DNA of 64,000 nucleotides. Source: JBCCGI01 sp039029355. GTDB taxonomy: Bacteria; Planctomycetota; UBA1135; GCA-002686595. Location: positions 1 to 64,000 of the forward strand of contig JBCCGI010000005.1 in NCBI GenBank assembly GCA_039029355.1, given 5' to 3'. The translations under genes were made by a program, and so were the position numbers. The notes beneath the pieces were generated by a model. It did not search any database, was not told the origin of the DNA, and saw nothing but the letters and a program-made list of their open reading frames with translations. The first letter of the stretch is position 1, and the number at the start of each line of letters is the position of its first letter. Below, in pieces: positions 44,468 to 53,200 of the stretch.

Positions 44468-45523
44468 CTAGGGCAGGTAGGCCGAGAGCCGGTCCGACAG
44501 CCGCCGCACACACCAGGTGGGCAGGCGCGACCAGGTCTCCTGCAGCACCTTGGTCTTCGGGTTCGACGGGTTGAAGTCGGGGATGCGCCGGTCCTGCACC
44601 AGGTGGTAGCGGTACGGCAGCGGCCGCGGCTCGAAGCCCTGGTGGCACTTGAAGCGGAACGCACCGGCGTCGCGCCGGCTGCGGCCGAAGTCGAAGGTGC
44701 CGAAGCCGTGTTCCACACCCCACTCCTGCAGCGCGAGGTACATGAAGTTGCTGGCGCTGTAGGCGCGGTCCGCGCCGGGCTCGGTGCCCGAGTAGTAGGC
44801 GACCAGCGTCTCGCGGTCGAGGAACGCCATCACCGCCGCGAGCGGCACGCGGCCGCGGCGCACGAGGAACACGCGGATGTCTTTCCCGAACTCCTCGACC
44901 AGCGAATAGAAGTACCGCGCCGGCAGCGCGGGCGAGCCGAGCTGGTGCTTGTTCTTCAGGAACATGCGGTACAGGTCGTCGACGTACCACGCGCCCTCGG
45001 AGAGCTCGAGGCCGTGCTTGTTGCGCGCCTTGCGCGCCTCGGCGCGCGACTTCTTCGGCATGCGCCCGAGCACGTCGGCGGGGTCCTCCGGCAGGTCGCG
45101 GATGAAGGTGCAGTACAGCGACGAGCCGACCAGGTTCGGGCCGGGGTCGTTGAAGTAGCGCAGCTCGAGGTGCCCGACGCGCGTCTTGTCCGCCAGGCGG
45201 ACGGCCTCCTCGAGCAACGCCTGCTCGACCGCGGCGTCCTCGCCCACCGGCCCGCCGTAGACGCCGTAGGGCATCGAGATGAGGCTCCGCCGCCCCATCA
45301 TCCCGCGGCACAGCATCATCGGCAGCACGCCGACGATCTCGCCGTCGCGCCACGCCACGAGGTCCTTGGGCTCGTGGCCGAACTCCTTCTGGACCACGCG
45401 GCTCCAGCCGCTCAGGTGGAAGAACGACGAGGCCGGGTGGCTCTGGAGGAAGGCGTCGCGCGCCTCGGCGTTCTTCGCGCGGGCGGCGCGGATCTCGATG
45501 CCCCCGGCGCCGCGCAGCAGCAC
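44468..45523 (-). CDS. FemAB-like GNAT-fold aminoacyl/acyl transferase
   Basis: About 351 residues with two GNAT-like halves of the FemAB type (SSFFHLSGWSRVVQKEFGHEPKDLVAW ... SLISMPYGVYGGPVGE; second half AVMAFLDRETLVAYYSGTEPG ... FDFGRSRRDAGAFRFK). The family includes PEP-CTERM/XrtA-linked FemAB proteins found with exopolysaccharide genes. The start is uncertain. GTG 45523 is given, but a CTG at 45556 that overlaps the upstream TGA as CTGA has a perfect GGAGG seven bases before it and would add 11 residues. It is the last of three coupled minus-strand genes. Confidence 0.85.
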   Translation of the reverse strand: MLLRGAGGIEIRAARAKNAEARDAFLQSHPASSFFHLSGWSRVVQKEFGHEPKDLVAWRDGEIVGVLPMMLCRGMMGRRSLISMPYGVYGGPVGEDAAVEQALLEEAVRLADKTRVGHLELRYFNDPGPNLVGSSLYCTFIRDLPEDPADVLGRMPKKSRAEARKARNKHGLELSEGAWYVDDLYRMFLKNKHQLGSPALPARYFYSLVEEFGKDIRVFLVRRGRVPLAAVMAFLDRETLVAYYSGTEPGADRAYSASNFMYLALQEWGVEHGFGTFDFGRSRRDAGAFRFKCHQGFEPRPLPYRYHLVQDRRIPDFNPSNPKTKVLQETWSRLPTWCVRRLSDRLSAYLP

Positions 45524-45552
45524 CGAGGACCCGTTCGGCTCGTGCTCGACGG

Positions 45553-46605
45553 TCAGGACGCGCCCTCCGTCGGATCGCGGTCGTAGATGCGCTCCACGCG
45601 GTACTCCTTCAGGTTGCGCGCCTGGGAGAAGATGATGATCTCGCCCACGAGGCCGAAGCCGATGATCTGCACGCCGAGCACGAAGAGCATCACGCCCATG
45701 ACGAGCAGCGGGCGCTGGCTGATCGACTCGCCGAAGCCCCACTTCAGGATGGCGAGATAGGTGTTGATGATCAGCCCGAAGAGCGAGAACAGCCCTCCCA
45801 CCGTGCCGAAGAAGCGCAGCGGCTTGAGGGTGAACTTGCTCAGGAACATCACCGCCAGCACGTCGAGGAAGCGACGCACGTAGACGCCGAGCCCGAAGAA
45901 GCCGGCCTTGCCCCACTCCTTGAGGTGGCGGACCTTCACCTCGTCGACGCGGTAGCCCTGGCGGTAGGCGATGACCGGCAGGAAGCGGTACATGTCGCCG
46001 TAGATCGCGATGTCCTCCAGGACCTCGCGCCGGATCGCGCGGAAGTAGCAGTTCAGGTCGTGGAAGTGCATGCGCACGACCTGGCGGATGATCAGGTTGA
46101 AGGTCGCCGACTGCAGTCGGTTCAGCCAGGGATCGATGCGCGGCGAGCGCCAGGGCGTGACGAAGTCCGAGCCCTCCTCTAGGGCCGCCAGCATGTGGCG
46201 CATCTCGGTCGGGTCGATCTGCACGTACTGCGGCGTGGTCAGCACGAAGCGGCCGCGCGAGCGCTCGAAGGCCGCCGACAGGCACACCGACTCGCCGAAG
46301 GGGTTCTTGAAGGAGATCGACTTCACCTTCGAGCCCATCTCGCCCCGGATCTCCTGCACCGCGTCGAACGCGCGGCCGGACACGCCGTCGAAGATGAAGA
46401 ACATCTCCCAGCTGCGGCCCTGGTGGTCGAGCTCGGCGCCGAGCGCCTCGGCGACCTCGCGGACCTCGGCGTCCTCGCTCTGCACGGGCACGATGACCGT
46501 GACGTCGAGCTGGGCCGCCGCCGATGCGCCGTCGGGCGCGACGACGGGCTCGCCGGTGGGTCCGGCCGGTGCCGAGACCGGTTCCTTGGTTTCGAGGGAC
46601 GTCAT
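45553..46605 (-). CDS. GT2-family glycosyltransferase with membrane anchor; catalytic motifs degenerate
   Basis: A 350-residue GT-A fold protein of the GtrB/DPM1 type with two C-terminal membrane helices (FGTVGGLFSLFGLIINTYL and VMGVMLFVLGVQIIGFGL). The usual donor-binding and DxD positions are altered: VTVIVPVQSED in place of PVYNEE, FIFDGVSG in place of VDDGSxD, and VLTTPQYVQID in place of LDADLQxxP. It is probably inactive or has changed chemistry. One base separates its ATG from the stop of the canonical paralogue upstream, which suggests they work as a pair. Confidence 0.87.
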   Translation of the reverse strand: MTSLETKEPVSAPAGPTGEPVVAPDGASAAAQLDVTVIVPVQSEDAEVREVAEALGAELDHQGRSWEMFFIFDGVSGRAFDAVQEIRGEMGSKVKSISFKNPFGESVCLSAAFERSRGRFVLTTPQYVQIDPTEMRHMLAALEEGSDFVTPWRSPRIDPWLNRLQSATFNLIIRQVVRMHFHDLNCYFRAIRREVLEDIAIYGDMYRFLPVIAYRQGYRVDEVKVRHLKEWGKAGFFGLGVYVRRFLDVLAVMFLSKFTLKPLRFFGTVGGLFSLFGLIINTYLAILKWGFGESISQRPLLVMGVMLFVLGVQIIGFGLVGEIIIFSQARNLKEYRVERIYDRDPTEGAS

Positions 46606-46606
46606 G

Positions 46607-47566
46607 TCAGTGCAGCTCGCTGAGGATGCGATCCAAGGTGCTTCGGCGGTGCATGCCGCTCGCCTTGACCGCGAGCTCGCCGAGCAGCCCGAGGAGCACG
46701 AAGTAGGCGAAGAGCATGAAGAGGGTGATCTCGACGGTGATGACCATCAGCTCGAGGTCCGACATCTCCAGGTCGCCCGTGCCGGCCCCGGTCAGGGCCA
46801 CCAGCCCCAGCACCAGGATCATCCCCAGCACGATCAGCGACAGCATCCCGAAGTACTGGAGCGGTCGCTGCGAGAACTGGGTGACGAGCTTGATCGACAT
46901 CAGGTCGAGGAACACGCGCGCCGCCCGGCCGATGCCGTACTTGCTGGTGCCGAAGCGCCGCGCGCGGTGGTTGACGACCAGCTCGGAGATGCGCGCGCCG
47001 CTGCCGGCCCCGAGCACCGGCAGGAAGCGGTGCTGCTCGGAGTAGATCGGCATGTTCTTCACGAGCTCGCGGCGGAAGGCCTTCAGCGTGCAGCCGGTGT
47101 CGTGGATCTTCACGCCGGTGACGAACGCGATCAGGCGGTTGGCCATGATCGAGGGGAAGCGGCGAAGCAGGAGCTTGTCCTGCCGGTCGCGCCGCCAGCC
47201 CGCGACGATGTCGTGGCCCTCGCCGAGCCTGGCCACCAGGCGCGGGATGTCGGCCGGGTCGTTCTGCAGGTCGCCGTCGAGCGTCACGACGATGTCACCG
47301 CGGGACTCCTCGAACCCGGCCGCGAGCGCCGCGGTCTGGCCGAAGTTCTTGCGGAACTTGATCACCTTCACGCGCGGGTCGTCGCGCCAAAGCGAGAGCA
47401 TCACGTGCAGGCTGGCGTCGGTCGAGCAGTCGTCGACGAAGAGCATCTCGGCAGGCGGGTTCCCGAGCGCCTCAAAGGCGTCCGCGATCTCCCGGTGCAA
47501 CACCGGCAGACTCTCTTCCTCGTTGAACACGGGGATGACGACGGAGATCTCGATCCGCTGGGACAT
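46607..47566 (-). CDS. GT2-family polyprenyl-phosphate glycosyltransferase
   Basis: A 319-residue enzyme of the GtrB/dolichol-phosphate-mannose synthase type. The canonical motifs are intact: VVIPVFNEEESL, VDDCSTD, VTLDGDLQNDP (DxD) and an HDTGCTLKAFRRE acceptor segment. Two C-terminal membrane helices follow. It loads a sugar on a polyprenyl phosphate, the donor used by GT-C enzymes such as the one at 41942-43369. A CACAAT -10-like box (47633-47628) lies about 60 nt upstream. Confidence 0.93.
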   Translation of the reverse strand: MSQRIEISVVIPVFNEEESLPVLHREIADAFEALGNPPAEMLFVDDCSTDASLHVMLSLWRDDPRVKVIKFRKNFGQTAALAAGFEESRGDIVVTLDGDLQNDPADIPRLVARLGEGHDIVAGWRRDRQDKLLLRRFPSIMANRLIAFVTGVKIHDTGCTLKAFRRELVKNMPIYSEQHRFLPVLGAGSGARISELVVNHRARRFGTSKYGIGRAARVFLDLMSIKLVTQFSQRPLQYFGMLSLIVLGMILVLGLVALTGAGTGDLEMSDLELMVITVEITLFMLFAYFVLLGLLGELAVKASGMHRRSTLDRILSELH

Positions 47567-47772
47567 TGGGGGGGATGTCTAGCGCCCGGCGGAGCCCGGA
47601 CTCGGGGCTCGAAGCTGGATTCCCCCTATTGTGCCCCGGGTCGCGCCCGGCGGAAACCGCCCGCCTCGGGGTGCTGGCGAGGTCCCGCTTCCGGGCCGAC
47701 CGGACGAAGTCGCAACTTGCCCGCGCCCGAGGGCCCGATACCATGAGCCGGCGCCTTCAGAAGGAGGAAGAG

Positions 47773-48669
47773 ATGGACGGTACATGGGAGCGAGATCTGG
47801 TCATCATCGGCCCCGGCGAGCGCCTTGAGGAGCTCTCCGCGGCCCTGTCGGGCCTCCTGGGGCGCGCCCCCGGAGGCGGAGCCCGGCTGGTCGGGATCGA
47901 GGACCTGGCCCAGCTGCTCCTGGTCCGCACCGAGTCGGGCCGGCTGCTGCTCGACGGGGACCGCGTGCCGCTGGAGGACATCGGCATCCTGAGGCGCTTC
48001 CTGGAGGGCCGCCCGGCCTGGTCGCTGGCCGTGCTCGGCGACAACGCGGGCGCGGAGCGCTCACGCGCCCTGCTGGACCTGACGCGCAGCCGCTTCGTCG
48101 CCTGGCCGCCGAACCTGGACGATCTGCGGGCCCTGGCCGGGCTGTCGGGCTCCCAGGCGCCGCCGCCGGCCCTGCCGACCGGGACGCGCCCGGCGGCCGA
48201 GGCCAACGGGCAGGCCGCCCGGGGCGACGAGACCTGGGACCTCGGGACGCTGCTCGACGACCTCCTGGTGGGCCGCTCGGCTACCGAGACGGCGGCGGAG
48301 TACGCCCTCGGGACCAGCCCGCGCATCCCGATGGAGCAGTCCCGGTCCGAGGTGGCCGAGGTCTTCGACGGCTTCCTGACGCTGGCGGACGCCTGCGCCG
48401 GCCCCGACGCCCGGGTCCAGGTCAGCGCCGTCGGCGAGCGCGGGCAGGCCGTGGTCGAGATCCTCTTCCCCCCCGGGGACCTGACCGACGGCGACCTGCC
48501 GGCCCTGCTGCAGGACGCGCCCTTCGAGGGCTCCCGCAAGCTGCGGGCGGCCACCGAGTCGGCCCGGGCCGCGACGCGGACCGCCCACGGGCTTGCCGGC
48601 TCGGCCGTGCTGGAGCCGTCGGGGCCCGGCGAGCTGCGCCTGGAGGTGCGGCTGCCGCTCTCGGTGTAG
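47773..48669 (+). CDS. Unusual signalling protein: pseudo-receiver-like N-terminus and histidine-kinase-like remnant
   Basis: A 298-residue protein. The ATG at 47773 is set by a strong AAGGAGG five bases upstream. Residues about 5-120 have the strand and helix rhythm of a receiver (LVIIGPGERLEEL ... SLAVLGDNAGAERSRALLD ... FVAWPPNLDDLRAL) but no phospho-Asp site. Residues about 150-298 look like a small helical region followed by a beta-rich segment reminiscent of an HATPase fold without N, G1 and G2 boxes. It lies directly before a sigma-54 activator. Family assignment is weak. Confidence 0.6.
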   Translation: MDGTWERDLVIIGPGERLEELSAALSGLLGRAPGGGARLVGIEDLAQLLLVRTESGRLLLDGDRVPLEDIGILRRFLEGRPAWSLAVLGDNAGAERSRALLDLTRSRFVAWPPNLDDLRALAGLSGSQAPPPALPTGTRPAAEANGQAARGDETWDLGTLLDDLLVGRSATETAAEYALGTSPRIPMEQSRSEVAEVFDGFLTLADACAGPDARVQVSAVGERGQAVVEILFPPGDLTDGDLPALLQDAPFEGSRKLRAATESARAATRTAHGLAGSAVLEPSGPGELRLEVRLPLSV

Positions 48670-48682
48670 CCCCCGGCCGACC

Positions 48683-48694
48683 CCCGAATTCGGG
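48683..48694. promoter_or_regulatory. 12-bp perfect palindrome before the sigma-54 activator gene
   Basis: CCCGAATTCGGG lies in the 110-bp gap between the two signalling genes, 86 nt before the regulator ATG. AT-rich core in a GC-rich gap; possible operator for autoregulation. Single site only. Confidence 0.3.
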
Positions 48695-48779
48695 CCGCGC
48701 CACAGCTTCTGGCGAGCGAGATACAACCCTGTTTCAGCCAGGGGACGGAGGATGTCGAAAAATCAGGACATCCCAGGCG

Positions 48780-50207
48780 ATGACCGTCCCCCGCATTCTG
48801 CTCCTCGACCCGCCCACCCGTCTCTCGCAGGACCTCGCCGAGGCCCTGCGCGCGACCGGCTTTGAGGTGGAGCAGCAGGTCGAGCTCGACGCGGCGCTCG
48901 AGGCCCTGCGCGGTCAGGGTTTCGACGTGGCGCTGGGTGAGCGCTCGCTCGGCGGCGAGCAGGTGCTGCGCGAGGCCCAGCGCCTGGCCGACGGCCCGCC
49001 GGTCATCCTGCTGGACGACTTCGGCACCGACGAGGAGGCCTCTCGCGCCTTGCGTGAAGGCGCCTTCGACGTGCTGTCGCGTCCGCTCCCCCACGAGCAG
49101 ATCGTCCGCGCGGTCCGCCGCGCGCTCGACGCGGCCTCGCTGCGACGCGAGAACCGCGCGCTGCGCTCGGAGGTCGACCACCGCTACGACCTCGGGGGGC
49201 TCGAGAGCCGGGACCCGCGCATGCGCTCGGTGTTCGCCACGCTCGACGCCGTGGCCGACTCCGACGCGACCCTGCTCTTCGCGGGCGAGAGCGGCGTCGG
49301 CAAGACCATGCTCGCGCGCGCGGTCCACCACCGCTCGGCGCGCGCGGGCGGCCCCTTCGTCGAGGTCAACTGCGGCGCGCTGCCCGAGACGCTGCTCGAG
49401 AGCGAGCTCTTCGGGCACAAGAAGGGCGCCTTCACCGGCGCGGTGCGCGACCGCATGGGCAAGTTCGAGGCCGCCGACGGCGGCACGCTCTTCCTCGACG
49501 AGATCGCGACGGCGTCGCACGCGCTGCAGGTCAAGCTCCTGCGCGTGCTCGAGGACAAGAGCTTCGAGCCGGTCGGCGACGAGCGCACCCGCCGCGTCGA
49601 CGTGCGGCTGGTCGCCGCGACCAACCGCGACCTGCGCGACGAGGTCGCCGCCGGGCGCTTCCGCGAGGACCTCTACTACCGCATCCACGTGCTGGCCGTC
49701 GAGATCCCGCCGCTGCGCGAGCGCCGCGTGGACGTGCCGCTCCTGGCCGAGGCGTTCCTCGCGCGCTTCGCCGCGCGCCACCGGCGCGCGGTCGAGGGCA
49801 TCGAGCCGGGCGCCCTGGAGGCGCTCTGCGCCGCGCGCTGGCCGGGCAACGTGCGCGAGCTCGAGAACGCGATCGAGCGCGCCGTGCTGCTGGCCGGCGG
49901 CTCGCTGCTCACGCGCGCCGACCTCGGCCTCGCGGAGCCCTCCGCGGACGCGCCGGGCGCCGCGGCTCCTTCCACCTCCCCCTGGGAGGACCTCCCTCTG
50001 GGGCCCCTAAAAAAGGTGTTAGAGATTCCCGAGCGTGCCCTGATCTTGCGCGCCCTAGAATTTCACGCCGGCAACCGCCAAAAGACGGCCGCCACCCTGG
50101 GGATCAACCGGACGACCCTCTTCAACAAGATGCGGAAGTACGACCTCCTCGACTTCCAGGCCGGGGCGGCCGGAACCCAAGGCCCCGGGCAAGCCGATTC
50201 CCGCTGA
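48780..50207 (+). CDS. Sigma-54-dependent transcriptional activator with atypical receiver
   Basis: A 475-residue NtrC-type activator. The receiver (1-115) lacks the phosphorylation site: ILLLDPPTR replaces the acidic DDE cluster, and VALGERSLGG has Glu where Asp is expected. It is therefore probably not phosphorylated; the Glu may mimic phosphate. The AAA+ domain is canonical: GESGVGKT, GAFTGA, GGTLFLDEIA and an RxDVPLLAE segment. The Fis-type HTH is at the C-terminus (KTAATLGINRTTLFNKMRKYDL). The stop overlaps the next ATG by one base (TGATG). Confidence 0.93.
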   Translation: MTVPRILLLDPPTRLSQDLAEALRATGFEVEQQVELDAALEALRGQGFDVALGERSLGGEQVLREAQRLADGPPVILLDDFGTDEEASRALREGAFDVLSRPLPHEQIVRAVRRALDAASLRRENRALRSEVDHRYDLGGLESRDPRMRSVFATLDAVADSDATLLFAGESGVGKTMLARAVHHRSARAGGPFVEVNCGALPETLLESELFGHKKGAFTGAVRDRMGKFEAADGGTLFLDEIATASHALQVKLLRVLEDKSFEPVGDERTRRVDVRLVAATNRDLRDEVAAGRFREDLYYRIHVLAVEIPPLRERRVDVPLLAEAFLARFAARHRRAVEGIEPGALEALCAARWPGNVRELENAIERAVLLAGGSLLTRADLGLAEPSADAPGAAAPSTSPWEDLPLGPLKKVLEIPERALILRALEFHAGNRQKTAATLGINRTTLFNKMRKYDLLDFQAGAAGTQGPGQADSR

Positions 50208-53200
50208 TGCTCAAGCCGCGTCTCTTCTTCTTTCTGCTCGCGTTGACCATGGTCGGAGCCGTGGGCTACGTGCTGCACAGCCACAGCGCGCGCACGCCCG
50301 AGTCGCTGCTCGCGGCGGCGAACGATCGGCTCTCGTCCGAGAAGCCGGACTTCGACTCCGCGCTGCGCGAGCTGAACCTGGCCCTCGAGCTCGCCCTCGC
50401 CGAGGAGAACCGCGCCCTCGCCCAGGACATCTTCATGACCCGGGCGCAGACCTACATGCGGCGCAAGGCGCTGCCGAAGGCGCGCGAGGACTACGAGGTC
50501 GTGCTCGACCAGTTCCTGCCGGGCAGCTCGAACGTCACGCTCCAGATCGGCTGGATCGACCTGGACCTCGGCAACTTCAACGAGGCCCTGGCGGCGGCGG
50601 ACTCGGTGCTGAAGGACACGCCGAAGCACTCCGAGGCGCACCTCTTGCGCGGCAGCACGCTGAGGGCGCTGGCCGACGTCAGCCTGGCCGAGGTCGAGAC
50701 CCAGACCCAGGCGTTCCTCGCCGACGAGCCCGCCAAGCGCGCCCAGTCGCTGGCGTGGACCGCGGCGACGCTGGACTTCGAGCACACGTACCGCAACGCG
50801 GTGCTGAGCGAGTTCGACGAGGTGTGCGCGGGCGAGGACACGGCCGCGATGCGCAAGATGCTCGAGGCCGCGACGATCTGCCTGATGCAGGCGCGCCAGA
50901 GCTACGTCGCGGCGCTCGAGAAGCAGGCCAACGTCTCGGCGATGGTCGGGCTGCTCGACCTGATGCGCGACGGCAAGCGCTGGACCGAGATCGTCGACTT
51001 CGGCCTCGCCGCGTCGTCGCACAAGAGCCTGCACCGCAAGCTGCCCGCCGTCGAGGCGCTGGTCGAGGCGCTCGACCAGCTCGGCCGTCCGGCGCTGGCT
51101 TCGACCGTGCTCTCGAAGGCGACCGAGGAGGACCTGCAGATGCCGGTCGACCTCCTCGGCACCTGGTGCCGCCTGCTCTACGAGGCCGAGGACTGGAACC
51201 GGCTGGAGCGCATCGGCCAGGCGATGCAGCGCCGCAAGGGCAACAGCGCCGGCGAGCTGCGCAAGGCGGCGTCGCTCTTCGTCGGCATCGCGAAGCTGCG
51301 GCTCGGCAAGGCCAAGGACGCGATCTCGCAGCTGCAGATCTTCACCTCGAAGCCGCCGGACGAGGAGCCGATCGAGAACGCCCTCGCCGAGGCCTTCTAC
51401 GCGCTGTCGCAGGCCCACCGCGAGGCCGGCAGCCAGGGCGAGGAGTACAAGGCGCTGGTGCGCGCCACCAGCACCGCGCCGGGCTTCTCCGGCGAGGCCT
51501 GGCAGCGGCTGGCCGAGCTGCAGATCGCACGCGGCGAGCCGATGGCCAACGCGTCCGAGAGCCTGGTGCACGCCATCGGGCTCCTGCCGGGCAAGGTCGA
51601 CGAGCTGATCCCGGTGTGGGAGCAGGTGTCGCTCCAGGCGATGACCGAGCGCCGCCGCAACCTCGACGGCCTGAAGCGCTACCTGCGCGAGAAGGGCCGC
51701 TGGGTCGCGTCGAGCGACGAGAGCGCCGTCACGTGGGAGTTCTGGAAGCTCGGGCGGGACTACCTCGAGACCAACAAGGCCTACGGCGCCGTCGAGGCCT
51801 CGCGCGCGTTCCTCAAGCGCTACCCCGACCACGTGCTGGGCCTGGACCTGAAGATCGAGGCGGACGCCAAGCGCGGCTTCTGGCGCAAGCTGGTCGAGTC
51901 GCTGATCTACCGCATGCAGCTCGTCGGGCCGCACCCCGGCTCGCTCGACATCGTCGCCGAGATCCCGCCGACGCGGATCGAGCCCAGCGAGTTCCTCGTG
52001 ATGATGGAGCTCGACCCGAAGAACACCGGCCTCCTGCGCATGGTCGAGGAGCTGCAGGCCGAGGAGCGCGACCAGCTCGCCATCGCCGGCCTCCGCTCGA
52101 TCCCCGACGCGCAGATGCAGACCGAGACGCGGCTCCTCCTGGGGCGGCTCTTCTCCGAGTCGGGCCAGGGCAAGCTCGCGATCGAGACCGTGGCGCCGAT
52201 CCCGGCCGACGACGAGGCCTACGCCGCGGCCCTGGAGCTCACGGTGCAGGCCGCGACCTCGGCGCGCCAGCCGCTCGTGCTGCGGCAGGTGCTGCACGAG
52301 ATGTCGCAGAAGCTGCCCGAGGCGCGGCTGACGCCCGACGAGACCATCCGCACCGCGCGCTGGCTCCTGGCGCACGACGAGCTGCGCGCGGCGCGCCAGC
52401 TGCTCGAGCGCCTCGACGAGTCCGGCACCCGCACCGGCGAGACGCTCGACGCCCTCGCGGTCTGCCTGACGGCGGACGGCGACGCCATGCTGGCCGAGGA
52501 GACCCTCGACCGCGCCGAGGCCTTCCTGCCCGGCCCCGAGTCGTACGTGTCGCGCGTGCTCTTCCTGGCGGAGAGCGAGCGCTGGACCGAGGTCCCCGGA
52601 GCCATCGAGACGCTGCGCTCCTCGGACTACCAGCCAGGCCCCTGGGTCGACGCGGCCCTGCTCGCGCTCGAGGAGCGCGTGGCCGAGGCCGCGACGCTGG
52701 CCTTCCGCCAGGTCGAAGAGGGCGCGCCCGAGCCCGAGTGGTACCTCGTGCTGCGTGCCGCGAACGCGATGCTGCCGGCCGAGAACCGCCTGCCGTCGAA
52801 GACCGACCCGTATCCGGCGCAGACCGCGCTCTTCGTCGGCGCCGAAGACCGCGACCCGCGCGAGGTCTTCCTGTACCTGGCCGCGGTGCAGACGCCGTCG
52901 GGCTCCGCCTGGGCCTACTCGCGCCTATCGAACGAGAGCGACACCGCCGGGCGCCTGTGGCCCGCGTGGCTGCGCGCCAAGGCGCTGCGCCACCTCGGCC
53001 AGCACGACTACGAGCGCCCCATCCTGCTCGAGCTCGCCAAGAGCAGCCCGGCCTTCCAGTGGAGCTGGGATCGGCTGCACGAGCTCGAGCTCGAACGGCT
53101 GGGCTCGATGTACGACCCGGCCTTCGGCAACTTCCTCGAGCGCCGCCTGACCGCCCTCGGCCCGTCGGAGCGCAACCCCGAGTGGAACGCGATCGTGCGC

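Noticed and set aside
48752..48865. A 37-codon frame (MSKNQDIPGDDR...) with GGAGG before it, just ahead of the sigma-54 activator
   Set aside because: It could be a leader peptide, but it overlaps the activator in another frame and its sequence has no leader-like features. A spacing coincidence cannot be excluded.
27314..50207. Sigma-54 (-24/-12) promoters that would link rpoN and the two activators to targets here
   Set aside because: I looked for TGGCAC followed at the right distance by TTGC in the gaps and found no convincing case; TTGGCAC near 1737 lacks the GC at -12.
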